The notes beneath the pieces are model-generated. The model was given only the letters and a program-made list of their open reading frames with translations. It did no database searches and was not told where the DNA came from. A stretch of DNA of 64,000 nt from Mollicutes bacterium. GTDB taxonomy: Bacteria > Bacillota_I > Bacilli_A > Izemoplasmatales > Izemoplasmataceae. The stretch spans positions 1 to 64,000 of the forward strand of contig PULR01000033.1 of the NCBI GenBank assembly GCA_003551005.1, given 5' to 3'. Both the position numbers and the translations under genes were made by a program. Shown piece after piece: positions 1 to 10,673 of this stretch (position 1 is the stretch's first letter; every line of letters begins with the position of its first letter).

Positions 1-120
1 GCCCCGGGCTATTCGGGCGTCGACAATCCGCTCTACCGCCGGGAAAGCGGCGTGACGACGCTCTTCGGCGACGCCGCCGAGACCCTCGATGTCCTGCTTC
101 AGGCCGTCGAGGGACGATGA
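1..120 (+). CDS. pntB: NAD(P) transhydrogenase subunit beta, C-terminal fragment (runs off window start)
   Basis: Frame 1 reads APGYSGVDNPLYRRESGVTTLFGDAAETLDVLLQAVEGR*; matches the PntB C-terminus pattern (GYxGVxNPL...LFGDA). Confidence 0.7.
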   Translation, partial: APGYSGVDNPLYRRESGVTTLFGDAAETLDVLLQAVEGR

Positions 121-172
121 ACCAACAAGGTCCATGACAATCAGCCAAGGAAGTGCGGCGGAGACTGCGGCC

Positions 173-201
173 TTGAATTCCTCTACGACTTTCGATATAA
201 T
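173..201 (+). promoter_or_regulatory. Sigma70-type promoter upstream of the pheS T-box
   Basis: TTGAAT-17 nt-TATAAT. Confidence 0.7.
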
Positions 202-207
202 GACCTT

Positions 208-430
208 AACACGGTGAAGAAAGAGCTATCGTCCGGAACGCGCCCGCTAGAGAGGGGCGGGTGGTGGAATCGCCCCGGGCAGCATCGGACGACTTCGCTT
301 TCCGAGTGGCGTTAATTGCGTCCGTAGTGCTTGCGTTAAAAGCATTGAGCGCGTTTCGTAGAAGCGGGGTGGTACCGCGGCATGGCCGTCCCCGCACCGG
401 ATCGCGCATTTTTATTCGAGAAGGGACGTG
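208..430 (+). promoter_or_regulatory. T-box leader (Phe) of pheST
   Basis: AGAGAG/GGGTGGTGGAA stem I elements, TTC specifier in GACTTCGCTTTCCGAG (294-296), canonical GGTGGTACCGCGG at 368-380, directly upstream of pheS. Confidence 0.9.
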
Positions 431-435
431 TCAGC

Positions 436-1470
436 ATGGATGTCAACGAACGCATCAAAGCGCTAGAAGAAAAGCTCATCGAGGCCTTAAAGAAGGTGGA
501 GGACCACAACGACCTCCAGCAGACCAAGGCAGAATTTCTGGGAAAGAAGGCCGAGATCTCGCAGATTATGAAACACATGAAAGACCTCCCCGAAGAAGAG
601 CGCCCCGCTTTTGGCAAGGCAATCAATGAAGGGAAGCAGCGCTTTTCGGAGTTGATTGAGCGCAAGCGGGAGGAGATCCGGCGCCGTGAACTCGACCAGA
701 AACTGAAACAGGAACGCATCGATGTCACGCTTGATGCACCGGATTACACACCGGGCAGTGTCCACATCATTCATCGCATCGTCGAGGAGATCGAGGATCT
801 CTTCATCGGCATGGGGTATCGCATCGAGGAAGGGCCCGAGATCGAAACGGATGAATACAACTTCGAACGCCTCAACATCCCGAAGGACCATCCCGCGCGG
901 GACATGCAGGATACGCTCTACATCGACGGGGAAAGACTGCTGCGTACGCACACGTCCCCCGTGCAGGTGCGGACGATGCTCCGCTACGGCGGGGGCGAAC
1001 CCGTGAAGATTATCTGTCCCGGAGCTGTCTATCGTCGCGACGATGATGACGCGACCCACAGCCATCAGTTCTATCAGATCGAGGGGCTCGTCGTCGACGA
1101 GCACACGACGATGAGCGACTTGAAAGGGACTTTGCTCCGGGTCGCGCGCGAGATGTTCGGTTCGGATCGGGAGATCCGGCTGCGCCCTTCCTATTTCCCT
1201 TTCACCGAGCCCAGCGTCGAAGTCGACGTCACGTGCGCGAACTGTGACGGAGATGGATGCGGCGTCTGCAAGCAAAGCGGCTACATCGAGATCCTGGGTG
1301 CCGGCATGGTCAACAATGCCGTCCTGCGCATGAGCGGCTACGACCCCGAGCGTTATCAGGGATTCGCCTTCGGACTCGGCATCGAGCGGATTGCGATGCT
1401 GCGTTACGGTATCGAGGACATTCGCCATTTCTACGTCAACGACCTGCGTTTCAACAGGCAGTTCACTTGA
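436..1470 (+). CDS. pheS: Phenylalanine-tRNA ligase alpha subunit
   Basis: Class II aaRS motifs ([29 protein letters not shown]); ATG at 436. Confidence 0.97.
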   Translation: MDVNERIKALEEKLIEALKKVEDHNDLQQTKAEFLGKKAEISQIMKHMKDLPEEERPAFGKAINEGKQRFSELIERKREEIRRRELDQKLKQERIDVTLDAPDYTPGSVHIIHRIVEEIEDLFIGMGYRIEEGPEIETDEYNFERLNIPKDHPARDMQDTLYIDGERLLRTHTSPVQVRTMLRYGGGEPVKIICPGAVYRRDDDDATHSHQFYQIEGLVVDEHTTMSDLKGTLLRVAREMFGSDREIRLRPSYFPFTEPSVEVDVTCANCDGDGCGVCKQSGYIEILGAGMVNNAVLRMSGYDPERYQGFAFGLGIERIAMLRYGIEDIRHFYVNDLRFNRQFT

Positions 1471-1483
1471 AGGAGGAGCGACC

Positions 1484-3847
1484 ATGAAAGTCTCATTGAC
1501 CTGGCTCAACAACTATGTCAGCCTAAAAGGAATTAAACCCGAGGAGCTCTCCCAAGCCATCACGCTCCGTTCGCAGGAGGTCGAGGACCTCTCGCCGCTC
1601 GTCGATATAGAAGAAGGGGTGACCATCGGCGAGGTCACCGGCTGCCGACCTCATGAGGAGGCGGAAAAACTGAGCGTCTGCACGGTCGATACGGGGGAAA
1701 AGAAACGGACAATCGTCTGCGGCGCGGACAACGTCGCCGAGGGGCAGAAAGTGGTCGTCGCCCTCCCGGGTGCGGTTCTTGCGGGCGGGATGGAGATCCG
1801 CGAGACAACTATCCGTGGTGTTCATTCAGAAGGCATGATCTGCAGCCTGAGCGAACTCGGCATCGACGAGAAGTACCACCAGGAGGAAGGCATCCACGTG
1901 CTTGACCCCGCCGCTCCTATTGGGTCGGATGCGCTTGAGTATCTGGCCTTCAACGACACCGTGCTCGAACTCGACCTCACCCCCAACCGCGCGGATCTGC
2001 TGAGCATGCACGGCGTGGCCTACGAAGTCGCGGCGATCTTTGGCCGCAACCTCTCCATCCCCGACCCGGAGCTGATTACGAGTGAACAGGCCAATACCGT
2101 CGAGATCGAGACGCAAACGGAAGGGTGCCAGAGCTACTACGGCCGCGTGCTTGAAGAAGCCACGATCGGACCCAGCCCCAGATGGATGCAGGCGCGTCTG
2201 ATCGCCGCCGGCATCCGTCCCATCAACAACATCGTGGATGTGACCAACTACGTGATGCTCGAGACCGGGCAGCCGCTGCACGCCTTCGACTACGACGCCC
2301 TCCGCTCCGACCGCATCGTCGTGCGGGACGCGAGGGAAGGCGAATCGTTCGTCACTCTCGATGAGGAGGCCCGGACCCTCAAGGCCGGTGATGTGCTGAT
2401 CACCGACGGTGAACGCCCGATCGCGCTCGGCGGGGTGATGGGGGGATTGGATACCGAAGTGACGTCCTCGACCCGTTCGATATTGCTCGAGGCGGCGACG
2501 TTCGACCCCGCACGCATCCGGCGCACTTCCTCCCGGCTGGATCTCAAAAGCGAGTCCTCGATGCGCTTCGAGCGCGGCGTCGATCCGCAGAAGACCCGTT
2601 ACGCGCTTGACCGCGCCGCTGCACTGATCGCCATCTATGCCAGCGCTGCGGTGCGCGACGGCGTGCAGAACGTCGATCGGCATGCGCGCGGGCCCAGAGA
2701 CGTCACCTTGAGCCTCAACACGCTCAACAAGGTTCTCGGCAGCAACTACGAAGCGCCCGCCGTCCGTGATGTCTTCAACCGGCTGCGCTTCCCTTACGAT
2801 GAGGAGGACGAAGTCTTCACCGTCCATGTCCCTTCACGGCGACAGGATGTCAACACCTATCAGGACCTCATCGAGGAGGTCGGGCGGCTCATGGACTATA
2901 ACGCCCTGCCCGACACGCTACCCACGACCCTCTCGATCGGTGGGCTGAGCAGCCGGCAGAAGCTTCGCCGCCACCTGCGACGGACGCTTTCCGGGCTGGG
3001 CCTCTTCGAGACGATGACCTACAGTCTGCGGGACGTTTCACGCATCGACGATCTGACCCTTGAAAACGGAAAACCCGTCGAACTTTCGAAACCCTTGAGC
3101 CGCGAGCACCACGCGCTTGTACGCACGCCGCTGCACGGCATGGTCGATGTCGCTGCGTACAATCGCGCGCGCAAGCAGGAGAGCATCCACCTTTTCGAGA
3201 TCGGTAAACAATACACGTCTGAAGCCGAGAGGGAACGCCTCGGCCTGCTCATGAGCGGGCCCTATCACCACCACAGATGGCGTCCGACCCCGCCGACCGA
3301 CTTCTTCACCCTCAAAGGCGTCATTGAAGCGTTGCGACAGGCGCTCAACCTACCGAGATTCCATTACGAAGCCATCACCCTCGAAAACTACCATCCGCAT
3401 CAGACGGCCCGCATCTATTGCAAAGGGAAGTCCATCGGGCACATCGGCAAGCTGCATCCGGAGTACGTCGAGCCGCAGGGGCTCGAGGATGTCTACGTGG
3501 CCGAGCTCGACATCGAAAGTCTCGAAGCGCTTCAACAGGAGGATTACACGTATGCACCCGTCTCCCCCTATCCCGGTGTGCGGCGCGACATCGCCCTGCT
3601 CGTCGATGACGATGTCCCCGCTGAAGCGCTCAAGGACTCGCTGGCGAGTGTCATGCCCGACAGGCTCCAATCCAGCCATGTCTTCGATGTCTACACTGGT
3701 GAGAAGATCGAAGCCGGCAAGAAATCGATCGCCATCCGGCTGACCCTCGCCGACCCGGAGGGGACACTCCGCAGCGAGGATGTCGATGCGCTGATCGCTG
3801 AAGGCGTCGAGGCGCTCTCGAGGGAGCACGGCGCGCAGCAACGCTGA
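1484..3847 (+). CDS. pheT: Phenylalanine-tRNA ligase beta subunit
   Basis: MKVSLTWLNNYV start, tRNA-binding domain, B5 and FDX-ACB regions; SD AAGGAGGAG. Confidence 0.97.
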   Translation: MKVSLTWLNNYVSLKGIKPEELSQAITLRSQEVEDLSPLVDIEEGVTIGEVTGCRPHEEAEKLSVCTVDTGEKKRTIVCGADNVAEGQKVVVALPGAVLAGGMEIRETTIRGVHSEGMICSLSELGIDEKYHQEEGIHVLDPAAPIGSDALEYLAFNDTVLELDLTPNRADLLSMHGVAYEVAAIFGRNLSIPDPELITSEQANTVEIETQTEGCQSYYGRVLEEATIGPSPRWMQARLIAAGIRPINNIVDVTNYVMLETGQPLHAFDYDALRSDRIVVRDAREGESFVTLDEEARTLKAGDVLITDGERPIALGGVMGGLDTEVTSSTRSILLEAATFDPARIRRTSSRLDLKSESSMRFERGVDPQKTRYALDRAAALIAIYASAAVRDGVQNVDRHARGPRDVTLSLNTLNKVLGSNYEAPAVRDVFNRLRFPYDEEDEVFTVHVPSRRQDVNTYQDLIEEVGRLMDYNALPDTLPTTLSIGGLSSRQKLRRHLRRTLSGLGLFETMTYSLRDVSRIDDLTLENGKPVELSKPLSREHHALVRTPLHGMVDVAAYNRARKQESIHLFEIGKQYTSEAERERLGLLMSGPYHHHRWRPTPPTDFFTLKGVIEALRQALNLPRFHYEAITLENYHPHQTARIYCKGKSIGHIGKLHPEYVEPQGLEDVYVAELDIESLEALQQEDYTYAPVSPYPGVRRDIALLVDDDVPAEALKDSLASVMPDRLQSSHVFDVYTGEKIEAGKKSIAIRLTLADPEGTLRSEDVDALIAEGVEALSREHGAQQR

Positions 3848-3849
3848 TT

Positions 3850-3886
3850 GAAAGGACCGCCCGCCGGTCCTTTTTTCTTTTTCCAT
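3850..3886 (+). terminator. Intrinsic terminator after pheT
   Basis: AAAGGACCGCCCGCCGGTCCTTTTTT. Confidence 0.8.
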
Positions 3887-3956
3887 CAGCCTTTTCGTCC
3901 ATTCATCCGTGTGTCTTTCGGCGGGCAGTGTGTGCTATAATAAGAAAGGTGATTAC

Positions 3957-4982
3957 ATGAAGAACCTTTTTGAATACACGCTTGAGGAGCTCGCTGGAAA
4001 GTTCGAGCGCCTCGGGTACAAACATTTCAACGCCAGGCAGGTGTACAGCTGGATATACAAGAAGCGCATGTGGGATTTCGATTCCATGAGCGATCTGAGC
4101 AAGCCCCTGCGTACATACCTGCGCGACCATTTCACGCTCGAGATGCCGAGGGTGAAGCGTCGTCAGGTTTCTCAGGACGGCACCATCAAGTTCCTGCTCG
4201 AGCTTGCCGATGGACACGTGGTCGAGACGGTGCTCATGGACCACCCTTACGGCAAGAGCCTGTGTGTCACCGTGCAGATCGGCTGCAGCCTCGGCTGCGC
4301 CTTCTGCGCTTCAGGACTCAAGCAGAAGGTGCGCGACTTGAGCAGCGGCGAACTGATAGGGCAGATTCTCGCCGTCGAAGAAACGGAAAAGCTGCGCATC
4401 TCGCATCTGGTTCTGATGGGGACGGGCGAGCCTTTCGACAACTACGACGCCGTGATGCGTTTCATCCGTACCGTGAACTGCCCCCAGGGACTCGAGATCG
4501 GCGCGCGCAAGATCACGGTCTCGACGAGCGGACTGGTTCCCGGTATCGAACGTTTCAAGGATGAGAATCTGCAGGTGAATCTCGCGGTCAGTCTGCACGC
4601 CGCGGATGACGCCACCCGTTCGCGTCTGATGCCCATCAACGACGTCTACCCCATCCGCACGCTGATTGATGCGACGCAGCGTTATATCGAAAAGACGAAT
4701 CGCCGTGTCACGTTCGAGTATCTGCTCATCGACAGCATCAACGATTCCATGCAGGATGCCGATCGACTGGCGAAGCTTCTTAGAGGCGTGAACTGCTATG
4801 TCAATTTGATTCCCTACAACCCGGTCGACGAGCTGCCGTTTCGCAGTGTCGATGAAGCACGGCACCGGGCGTTCTACGACCGTTTGATACGTGGGGGTCT
4901 GCGGGTCACCTCCCGCCGGGAGAAGGGCGGCGACATCGACGCCGCCTGCGGTCAGCTCCGCATCAAGGAAGCGAGGGATTGA
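3957..4982 (+). CDS. rlmN: 23S rRNA (adenine2503-C2)-methyltransferase RlmN
   Basis: Radical SAM CSLGCAFCASG, GEPFDNYDAV, C-terminal RREKGGDIDAACGQL. Confidence 0.96.
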   Translation: MKNLFEYTLEELAGKFERLGYKHFNARQVYSWIYKKRMWDFDSMSDLSKPLRTYLRDHFTLEMPRVKRRQVSQDGTIKFLLELADGHVVETVLMDHPYGKSLCVTVQIGCSLGCAFCASGLKQKVRDLSSGELIGQILAVEETEKLRISHLVLMGTGEPFDNYDAVMRFIRTVNCPQGLEIGARKITVSTSGLVPGIERFKDENLQVNLAVSLHAADDATRSRLMPINDVYPIRTLIDATQRYIEKTNRRVTFEYLLIDSINDSMQDADRLAKLLRGVNCYVNLIPYNPVDELPFRSVDEARHRAFYDRLIRGGLRVTSRREKGGDIDAACGQLRIKEARD

Positions 4983-4983
4983 G

Positions 4984-7434
4984 ATGGATCTGCTCACACG
5001 CATCGAGAGCGGTCGGCACACACAGTTCGTCATCACCGATCCCGCCCGCAAGGAGGCGCTCCTGCGTCGCATGGGGGAACGGGGGTTGTTGCGGCCGGTA
5101 AGGTTCATGACGCTCGCGGATCTGATCGAGCGGGTGTTTCTTTCCTTGAAGCCGACCGCGCGGTTCTTTGCAGCAGATTTTCTGGGTAAGCGACCGAGCG
5201 TCGTCGAGCCGCTGCTGGCCTATGTGCCGTTCGTCGAAGAAAACGCCTATGGACGGGAACGGCTGGATCAGCTCGCCGCTTTGCGGCAGCATCTCCTGCA
5301 GACAGCATCCGCGATCCGTCCGGCGCCGGAAGCCTTGTTCGCCGGGAGCGAGGTGGTCTTCTACGGCCTCTCGCACGACTGGCGGGTCCCTCCACTGGCA
5401 AGGAAGCTTGAAGCGCTCGGAGCCGACGTGGAATGCTTGTCTGCATCGGTGGAGGGGGCCGCCCTCGAACGCTTTTCATACCGGGATACCGAAAGCGAAC
5501 TCGAGGCGATTGCCAGGCGTATCCGTGATCTGCATGCAGAAGGCGTTCCGTTTGGCGAGATCGGGGTCGCGAATGCGGATGATCCCTACATCCCGCATCT
5601 TGCACGTGTTTTCAGACAATACGGCGTCCCCTTCAATGAGAACCGCTCGAGGCCGCTGATCGCGCATCCGCCCGCCCGCCTCCTGCTTGAGCGGCTCGAG
5701 ACGGAGGAAACCTTCGATGCGGCCTCGCTGCAAACGGCCTGGGACGCCTTGCGTGAGAAGCTGGACGATGATGCGGATGCGCATCGCATCCTGGATCGTG
5801 CCGTTGCAGCTCTCAATCCGCTAATCATGCTCCCCGACGGCGGGGATAAGCGCCTTCGCGCGGCACGCCATGTCCTCAAACAGGAACGTCTCTCGCCCCG
5901 GCTCTACGCCGAAGCTGTCGAAATCGTCCCGCTCTTTACCGCGGCCGGTCGGTTCAGATACTTGTTCCTGCTGGGGGCGCACGAAGGAAGGTTCCCGCCC
6001 TACGCCGAGGAGACGGACTTTCTTGATGCGGCCGATAAGAAGCGTCTCGGCATACCGAACGCACAAGAGATAAACGCTGAAAGGCGGGACGCCGTCGACG
6101 CTGCACTCCATGGCGCGGCGTCTGTCTTCGTCTCACACGCCGAGCGCAGCGACCGTGAATCCTTCCACCCCTCAAGAGTGCTCGACCGCCACGTCCATCC
6201 TTCGCAATCAAGCGAAGAGACGGCGGTTGATGTTGCCCGCCAGCCCTACAGCGAGGCGGCGGCCAGACTGCTGGCCAAGCATCTCTACGACCGTTATGTC
6301 CGGTTCAAAGAACGCGATCGGCGGATGGGGATGCTGCCGGCTAGCCTGGCAGGTCGCTTCGCGGATTTCGACAATCGCTTCGGAGGTCTTGACAAAGGGG
6401 TGGTCCAACGCATCCTCCCCTCCCCGCTCAGACTCTCCTATACTTCCTTGAACCGTTATTTCCAGTGTCCCTTCCGTTTCCTGCTTGAAGATGGGCTGAA
6501 AGCGGACCCGCCGGCGGAAGGGTTTGCGCTCGATCTGGGACAAGCGCTGCACAAGAGTCTGGAGCGTGCATTCTCCGCTGAAGGAACGGAGGCGATCGAC
6601 GAGACCTTGGACTCCCTTCGCGACTCGCTGACGACGGCTTCCGAAGCCTTCTATGCCGAACGCGCCAAGGAAGCGCTCCATGCAGCCTATGAACAGATAA
6701 AGACCCAGCATGAGCGCAGCGCCTACGAGCCCAAGGCCTTCGAGCGGAAGGTCACACGCACGCTCGAGGACGGCACCAAGCTGGTGGGCATCATCGACAA
6801 GCTGCTAGCGGACGATGACGGACGACTGCTCGTCGATTACAAGACCCGCCCGCCCTCGATGCCGACACTCGATGTCTCCTTCGCGCTTTACGGAGTTTCC
6901 GCCCAGCTGTTCTTCTACGCCTGGCTGCTTGAGGGTGAAGAGCCCGATGCCCGGATCGACGGGCTTTATGAGCAATATCTTCTGCCGAAGCCGTTCAAGC
7001 AGGAAACGAACAAGTCCCTCGCCGAACAGCGTTTCCAATTCTATGCCCTCAAGGGATACACGCGTGCACACCGTACGGTCCTCGAGCGCATCGATTCCGA
7101 AGTCGACAGCGAAACGTTCCTCAAGGGGGTGCGTTTCAAGAAGGACGGCTCGCCTTACAAAGATGCGCCGCTTTTTGATGATGCCGAGCTCGAGCAGATC
7201 ATCCGACGGCTTGAAAGTCTCACCAGGGATGCCGTCGCAGCCATTCAGGCGGGGGATTTCACCATCCGTCCCTTGCGCAAGATCCAGGACAGCGCCAAGA
7301 AAAAGGAACTGAGCTGCCCGTATTGCGCCTATCAGGATGTGTGCTTCCGCAAGGATTCCGATTATCGCGACATCAAGCCCCCGAAAGACGCTCGAGCGGC
7401 TTTCGAAGCGGCACTCAGGAAAGAGGTGACGTGA
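4984..7434 (+). CDS. addB: AddB-like PD-(D/E)XK nuclease / inactivated helicase subunit (compact)
   Basis: Nuclease motif LLVDYKT...AQLFFYAWLL, Fe-S cysteines CPFRF and CPYCAYQDVC; immediately upstream of addA. Confidence 0.85.
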   Translation: MDLLTRIESGRHTQFVITDPARKEALLRRMGERGLLRPVRFMTLADLIERVFLSLKPTARFFAADFLGKRPSVVEPLLAYVPFVEENAYGRERLDQLAALRQHLLQTASAIRPAPEALFAGSEVVFYGLSHDWRVPPLARKLEALGADVECLSASVEGAALERFSYRDTESELEAIARRIRDLHAEGVPFGEIGVANADDPYIPHLARVFRQYGVPFNENRSRPLIAHPPARLLLERLETEETFDAASLQTAWDALREKLDDDADAHRILDRAVAALNPLIMLPDGGDKRLRAARHVLKQERLSPRLYAEAVEIVPLFTAAGRFRYLFLLGAHEGRFPPYAEETDFLDAADKKRLGIPNAQEINAERRDAVDAALHGAASVFVSHAERSDRESFHPSRVLDRHVHPSQSSEETAVDVARQPYSEAAARLLAKHLYDRYVRFKERDRRMGMLPASLAGRFADFDNRFGGLDKGVVQRILPSPLRLSYTSLNRYFQCPFRFLLEDGLKADPPAEGFALDLGQALHKSLERAFSAEGTEAIDETLDSLRDSLTTASEAFYAERAKEALHAAYEQIKTQHERSAYEPKAFERKVTRTLEDGTKLVGIIDKLLADDDGRLLVDYKTRPPSMPTLDVSFALYGVSAQLFFYAWLLEGEEPDARIDGLYEQYLLPKPFKQETNKSLAEQRFQFYALKGYTRAHRTVLERIDSEVDSETFLKGVRFKKDGSPYKDAPLFDDAELEQIIRRLESLTRDAVAAIQAGDFTIRPLRKIQDSAKKKELSCPYCAYQDVCFRKDSDYRDIKPPKDARAAFEAALRKEVT

Positions 7435-7436
7435 GG

Positions 7437-10400
7437 ATGGAATTCACCCAGGCGCAGCGTCGCGCCATCGACATCGAGACCGAAGGAACCGATGTCCTCG
7501 TAAGCGCCGGGGCGGGTAGCGGAAAGACCGCCGTGCTCACCGAGCGGGTGCTGAGGAAGCTACGTGAAGGCGTTCCGTTAGAGCGTCTTGTCATCCTGAC
7601 CTTCACCAACAAGGCGGCTGCCGAGATGAAGGCGCGCATCCGCCGGCGGGTGATTGCCGCAGCCACGCAGCACCCCCATCTCGAAGCGGCCGCCGACGCC
7701 CTCGATGGCGCCGCTATCCAGACGTTCGACAGTTACGCCTATGCGTTCCTCAAGAAGTATGGGCATCTCCGCGACCTTTCCCCCTCGCTTGCCATCGGCG
7801 ATGAGGCCGCGCTTGCCGATATCCGTGAGCAGCTGGTCGATGAGCTGTTCGAACGTCGCTACGCATCGAAAGACGAAGCGTTCCGTGAGTTCGTCTCGAC
7901 GCACGCTCCGCATAATGACTACAAGCTCCGGAAAATGGTGCTTTCGCTATATGACCGTCTTGCGCTCGAGCCCGACCGCGAAGACAACCTGAAGAACCTG
8001 GATGCGCGCATGTTTGAGCCGGGTCGTTTCGATGCCGTCTTCAGGGATTTCGAAGCGTTCCTCCTCGAAGAGCAGGCGCTGCTCATGGAGAAGTTCGAGG
8101 CCTTCGCCCAGGCGGCTCAGGACCCTGATGCTATCAAGCTGATCGACAAGGCCCGCGAAAATCTCTCCGCCCTTTTCCAGGCCGACGATTTCGCGACGCT
8201 TCGCGAAGCGGCTGATCAAGAGCCTTCCCTCCCGGGACTGCAGGGCCTTGGCAAAAAGCTCAAGGGAAGCGAAGAGATCGAGCGCCTGAAAGCCAGGAGA
8301 AAGGATTTCAAGGATGCCCTCGATGTGTTTTTAGACCGTCTCGACCGCGGTCGCGAGGAGCACGAACGCGCGTACTTCGCGACCCGTGGACACGTGCGTG
8401 TCGTGAAAGAGCTGGTGCGCGAGTTCACGGATTTATATGAGCGCCGCCAGCATCAGGAAGAAATTTTTGAATACAGCTTCGTCGCGCGCACCGCACTCGA
8501 GATTGTCCGCACGCACCCCTCCATCCGGGACGCTCTCTTTGCCTCGCTGGATGAGGTGCTGATCGATGAATATCAGGACACGAACCCCATGCAGGAGGCG
8601 TTCGTACATGAAATCGCCAAGGGCAAAACGTACATGGTCGGAGATGTGAAGCAGTCCATCTACCGGTTCCGCAACGCCGATCCCGGCATCTTCGCCGAGA
8701 AGTATCGGCGGTTCAAGCAAGGTGGATCCGGCGTCGCGATCGACCTGCGGGAGAACTTCCGCTCGCGCCCGGCCGTGCTGGACGCCGTCAACAAGCTGTT
8801 TGATTCCGTCATGGATCAACGCATCGGCGGCATCGACTACGATGAGACCCAGTCGCTGATCCCCGGCAACGACATTTATCAGCGCTTTCCGGGGGAAGGG
8901 TCCCCGCATGGTGTGGACCTCGTCCGCTACGACCCGGAAGCGAGCGATGCGCCGCGCGCCCGCTTTGAGGCGACGCTGCTCGGCGAGGAGATCCAGCGAC
9001 GCGTCGAACGCGGAGACGAAATTGTCGATGGCCAAGAGACACGTCCCGTCGACTACGGGGATTTCGCCATCCTCATGTCGACCTCGACCGCGTTCGAGAC
9101 GTATGTCGATGTCTTCAACCAGCTGGGCGTCCCCCTGAGCGTGCACAAGAACCCCTCCTTCGCCATCCACGATGAGGTGCGCGTCTTCCGGCAGCTGCTG
9201 CAATTGCTCAATGCGCTGGATGACGACGACGCTTACCCACGCCACATCAGGCATGCGCTGATGTCTGTCGGCCGTTCGTTCTTGCTGGATGTCTCGGATC
9301 AGCAGCTCATTGAAACCGTGCTCGGCCTTCCGGATAAGCGCCCGAAGACGTCTCGTGAGCGGGCGGAATGTTTTCACGGCGGACCGCTTGAAGAATTCAT
9401 GAAAGCATTGGAGAAGCCGCTTTCGATGCTCGATTCCGCTCCGCTTGATGTTATCGTGTTCGCTGCGGCTGAAGCTTCGGATTTCTATGACGCGCTTGTG
9501 AGGCTGCCGGAGATCGAGCCCGCCAAGCTACGCATCGACTATCTGCTTGAGCTCGCCGTTGAACGGACCGAGGCGGGCGAGACGCTTGGTGAGTTTTTGG
9601 CATCTTTCGATACCCTTGAAACCCGCGGGGAGGATCGGGAGTTCTTTGTCGAGCGGACGTTTGAACCCGACAAGGTCCATCTGCTGACGATGCATAAATC
9701 GAAGGGGCTGCAGTTTCCCTATGTCTTGCTTCCGGGGCTTTCGAAGCGGTTCATTCTCTCCTCGATGGAGGATTATGAGTTCGACCCTTCGCTGGGATTG
9801 ATCCTCCGTCATGAAGAGGAGGGGCTGACGAGGAATCTGCTGTTCGATCTGAAACGGGTCTTTGATCGGCGCGCCGATGTCTCCGAGCAGCTACGCTTGC
9901 TCTATGTCGCCATGACGCGCGCCCGGGAAGGACTTTTCATCCCTCTGGCCGAACCGAAGGAGGGTCTGTCTGCCAGCACCTGCGACGAGACGGGGCGCGT
10001 ACCGGCGCATGACCGGCGGCAGTACACGGCTTTTGATGAAATCTTTGCCTCCGTAATGGACCAATTCACCGTCCGTCGGGTCGACGCCGGGGCGCTCGAT
10101 GTTCCACCAGAGAGTTCTCAGCGAACGGATACGCCGTTTCCGGGCGGTCCGGAGCGAACCTTTCAGCCCTTCCCGCCGGAGCCCGCCGAACAGCATCGGC
10201 AGGCCGCCTCGTCCAGTGAACTCGCCGTCTTTTCCGAAGCGGACTATAAACGCCTTGAGACCGGCGAGCGTTATCACGAACTATTCGAACGCGTGGATCT
10301 CACGCAGGACCCCTTCGAACAGATCGAGTCGATGGACGATCTTGATGCGGACGAAGAGCAGAAGCTGAAGGCGTTCTTCGAGCACCCCATCATCCAGTCG

Positions 10401-10673
10401 TTGAACGTGACGCGTGATTATAAGGAACTCCCCTTCGCCTTCAGCAGTGAGGAAGGGGTTCAAAGCGGCTACATCGACCTGCTCATCGAGACAGAAGCAG
10501 CCTTTGTCATCATCGACTACAAACTCGCCGAGATCGAGAAGGAATCCTACCGCCGGCAGATCGAAAGCTACGCCCGGGCGCTCGGACCTCACGTGGAAAA
10601 GCCCATCCGGGGGCTGCTATACTCCATCGGCGAAGAACGGTTCCTTGAAGTCCTGAAAGGAGGCTCTTCATGA
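7437..10673 (+). CDS. addA: ATP-dependent helicase/nuclease AddA
   Basis: UvrD-type Walker A SAGAGSGKT, DEYQDTN, MHKSKGLQFPYV, C-terminal nuclease VIIDYK. Confidence 0.95.
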   Translation: MEFTQAQRRAIDIETEGTDVLVSAGAGSGKTAVLTERVLRKLREGVPLERLVILTFTNKAAAEMKARIRRRVIAAATQHPHLEAAADALDGAAIQTFDSYAYAFLKKYGHLRDLSPSLAIGDEAALADIREQLVDELFERRYASKDEAFREFVSTHAPHNDYKLRKMVLSLYDRLALEPDREDNLKNLDARMFEPGRFDAVFRDFEAFLLEEQALLMEKFEAFAQAAQDPDAIKLIDKARENLSALFQADDFATLREAADQEPSLPGLQGLGKKLKGSEEIERLKARRKDFKDALDVFLDRLDRGREEHERAYFATRGHVRVVKELVREFTDLYERRQHQEEIFEYSFVARTALEIVRTHPSIRDALFASLDEVLIDEYQDTNPMQEAFVHEIAKGKTYMVGDVKQSIYRFRNADPGIFAEKYRRFKQGGSGVAIDLRENFRSRPAVLDAVNKLFDSVMDQRIGGIDYDETQSLIPGNDIYQRFPGEGSPHGVDLVRYDPEASDAPRARFEATLLGEEIQRRVERGDEIVDGQETRPVDYGDFAILMSTSTAFETYVDVFNQLGVPLSVHKNPSFAIHDEVRVFRQLLQLLNALDDDDAYPRHIRHALMSVGRSFLLDVSDQQLIETVLGLPDKRPKTSRERAECFHGGPLEEFMKALEKPLSMLDSAPLDVIVFAAAEASDFYDALVRLPEIEPAKLRIDYLLELAVERTEAGETLGEFLASFDTLETRGEDREFFVERTFEPDKVHLLTMHKSKGLQFPYVLLPGLSKRFILSSMEDYEFDPSLGLILRHEEEGLTRNLLFDLKRVFDRRADVSEQLRLLYVAMTRAREGLFIPLAEPKEGLSASTCDETGRVPAHDRRQYTAFDEIFASVMDQFTVRRVDAGALDVPPESSQRTDTPFPGGPERTFQPFPPEPAEQHRQAASSSELAVFSEADYKRLETGERYHELFERVDLTQDPFEQIESMDDLDADEEQKLKAFFEHPIIQSLNVTRDYKELPFAFSSEEGVQSGYIDLLIETEAAFVIIDYKLAEIEKESYRRQIESYARALGPHVEKPIRGLLYSIGEERFLEVLKGGSS

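Noticed and set aside
487-1512. Long minus-strand ORF (341 aa) antisense to pheS
   Set aside because: Shadow ORF of a high-GC coding strand; the translation has no family signature and pheS is unambiguous.
1826-2827. 333-aa minus-strand ORF within pheT
   Set aside because: Antisense shadow ORF, same reasoning.
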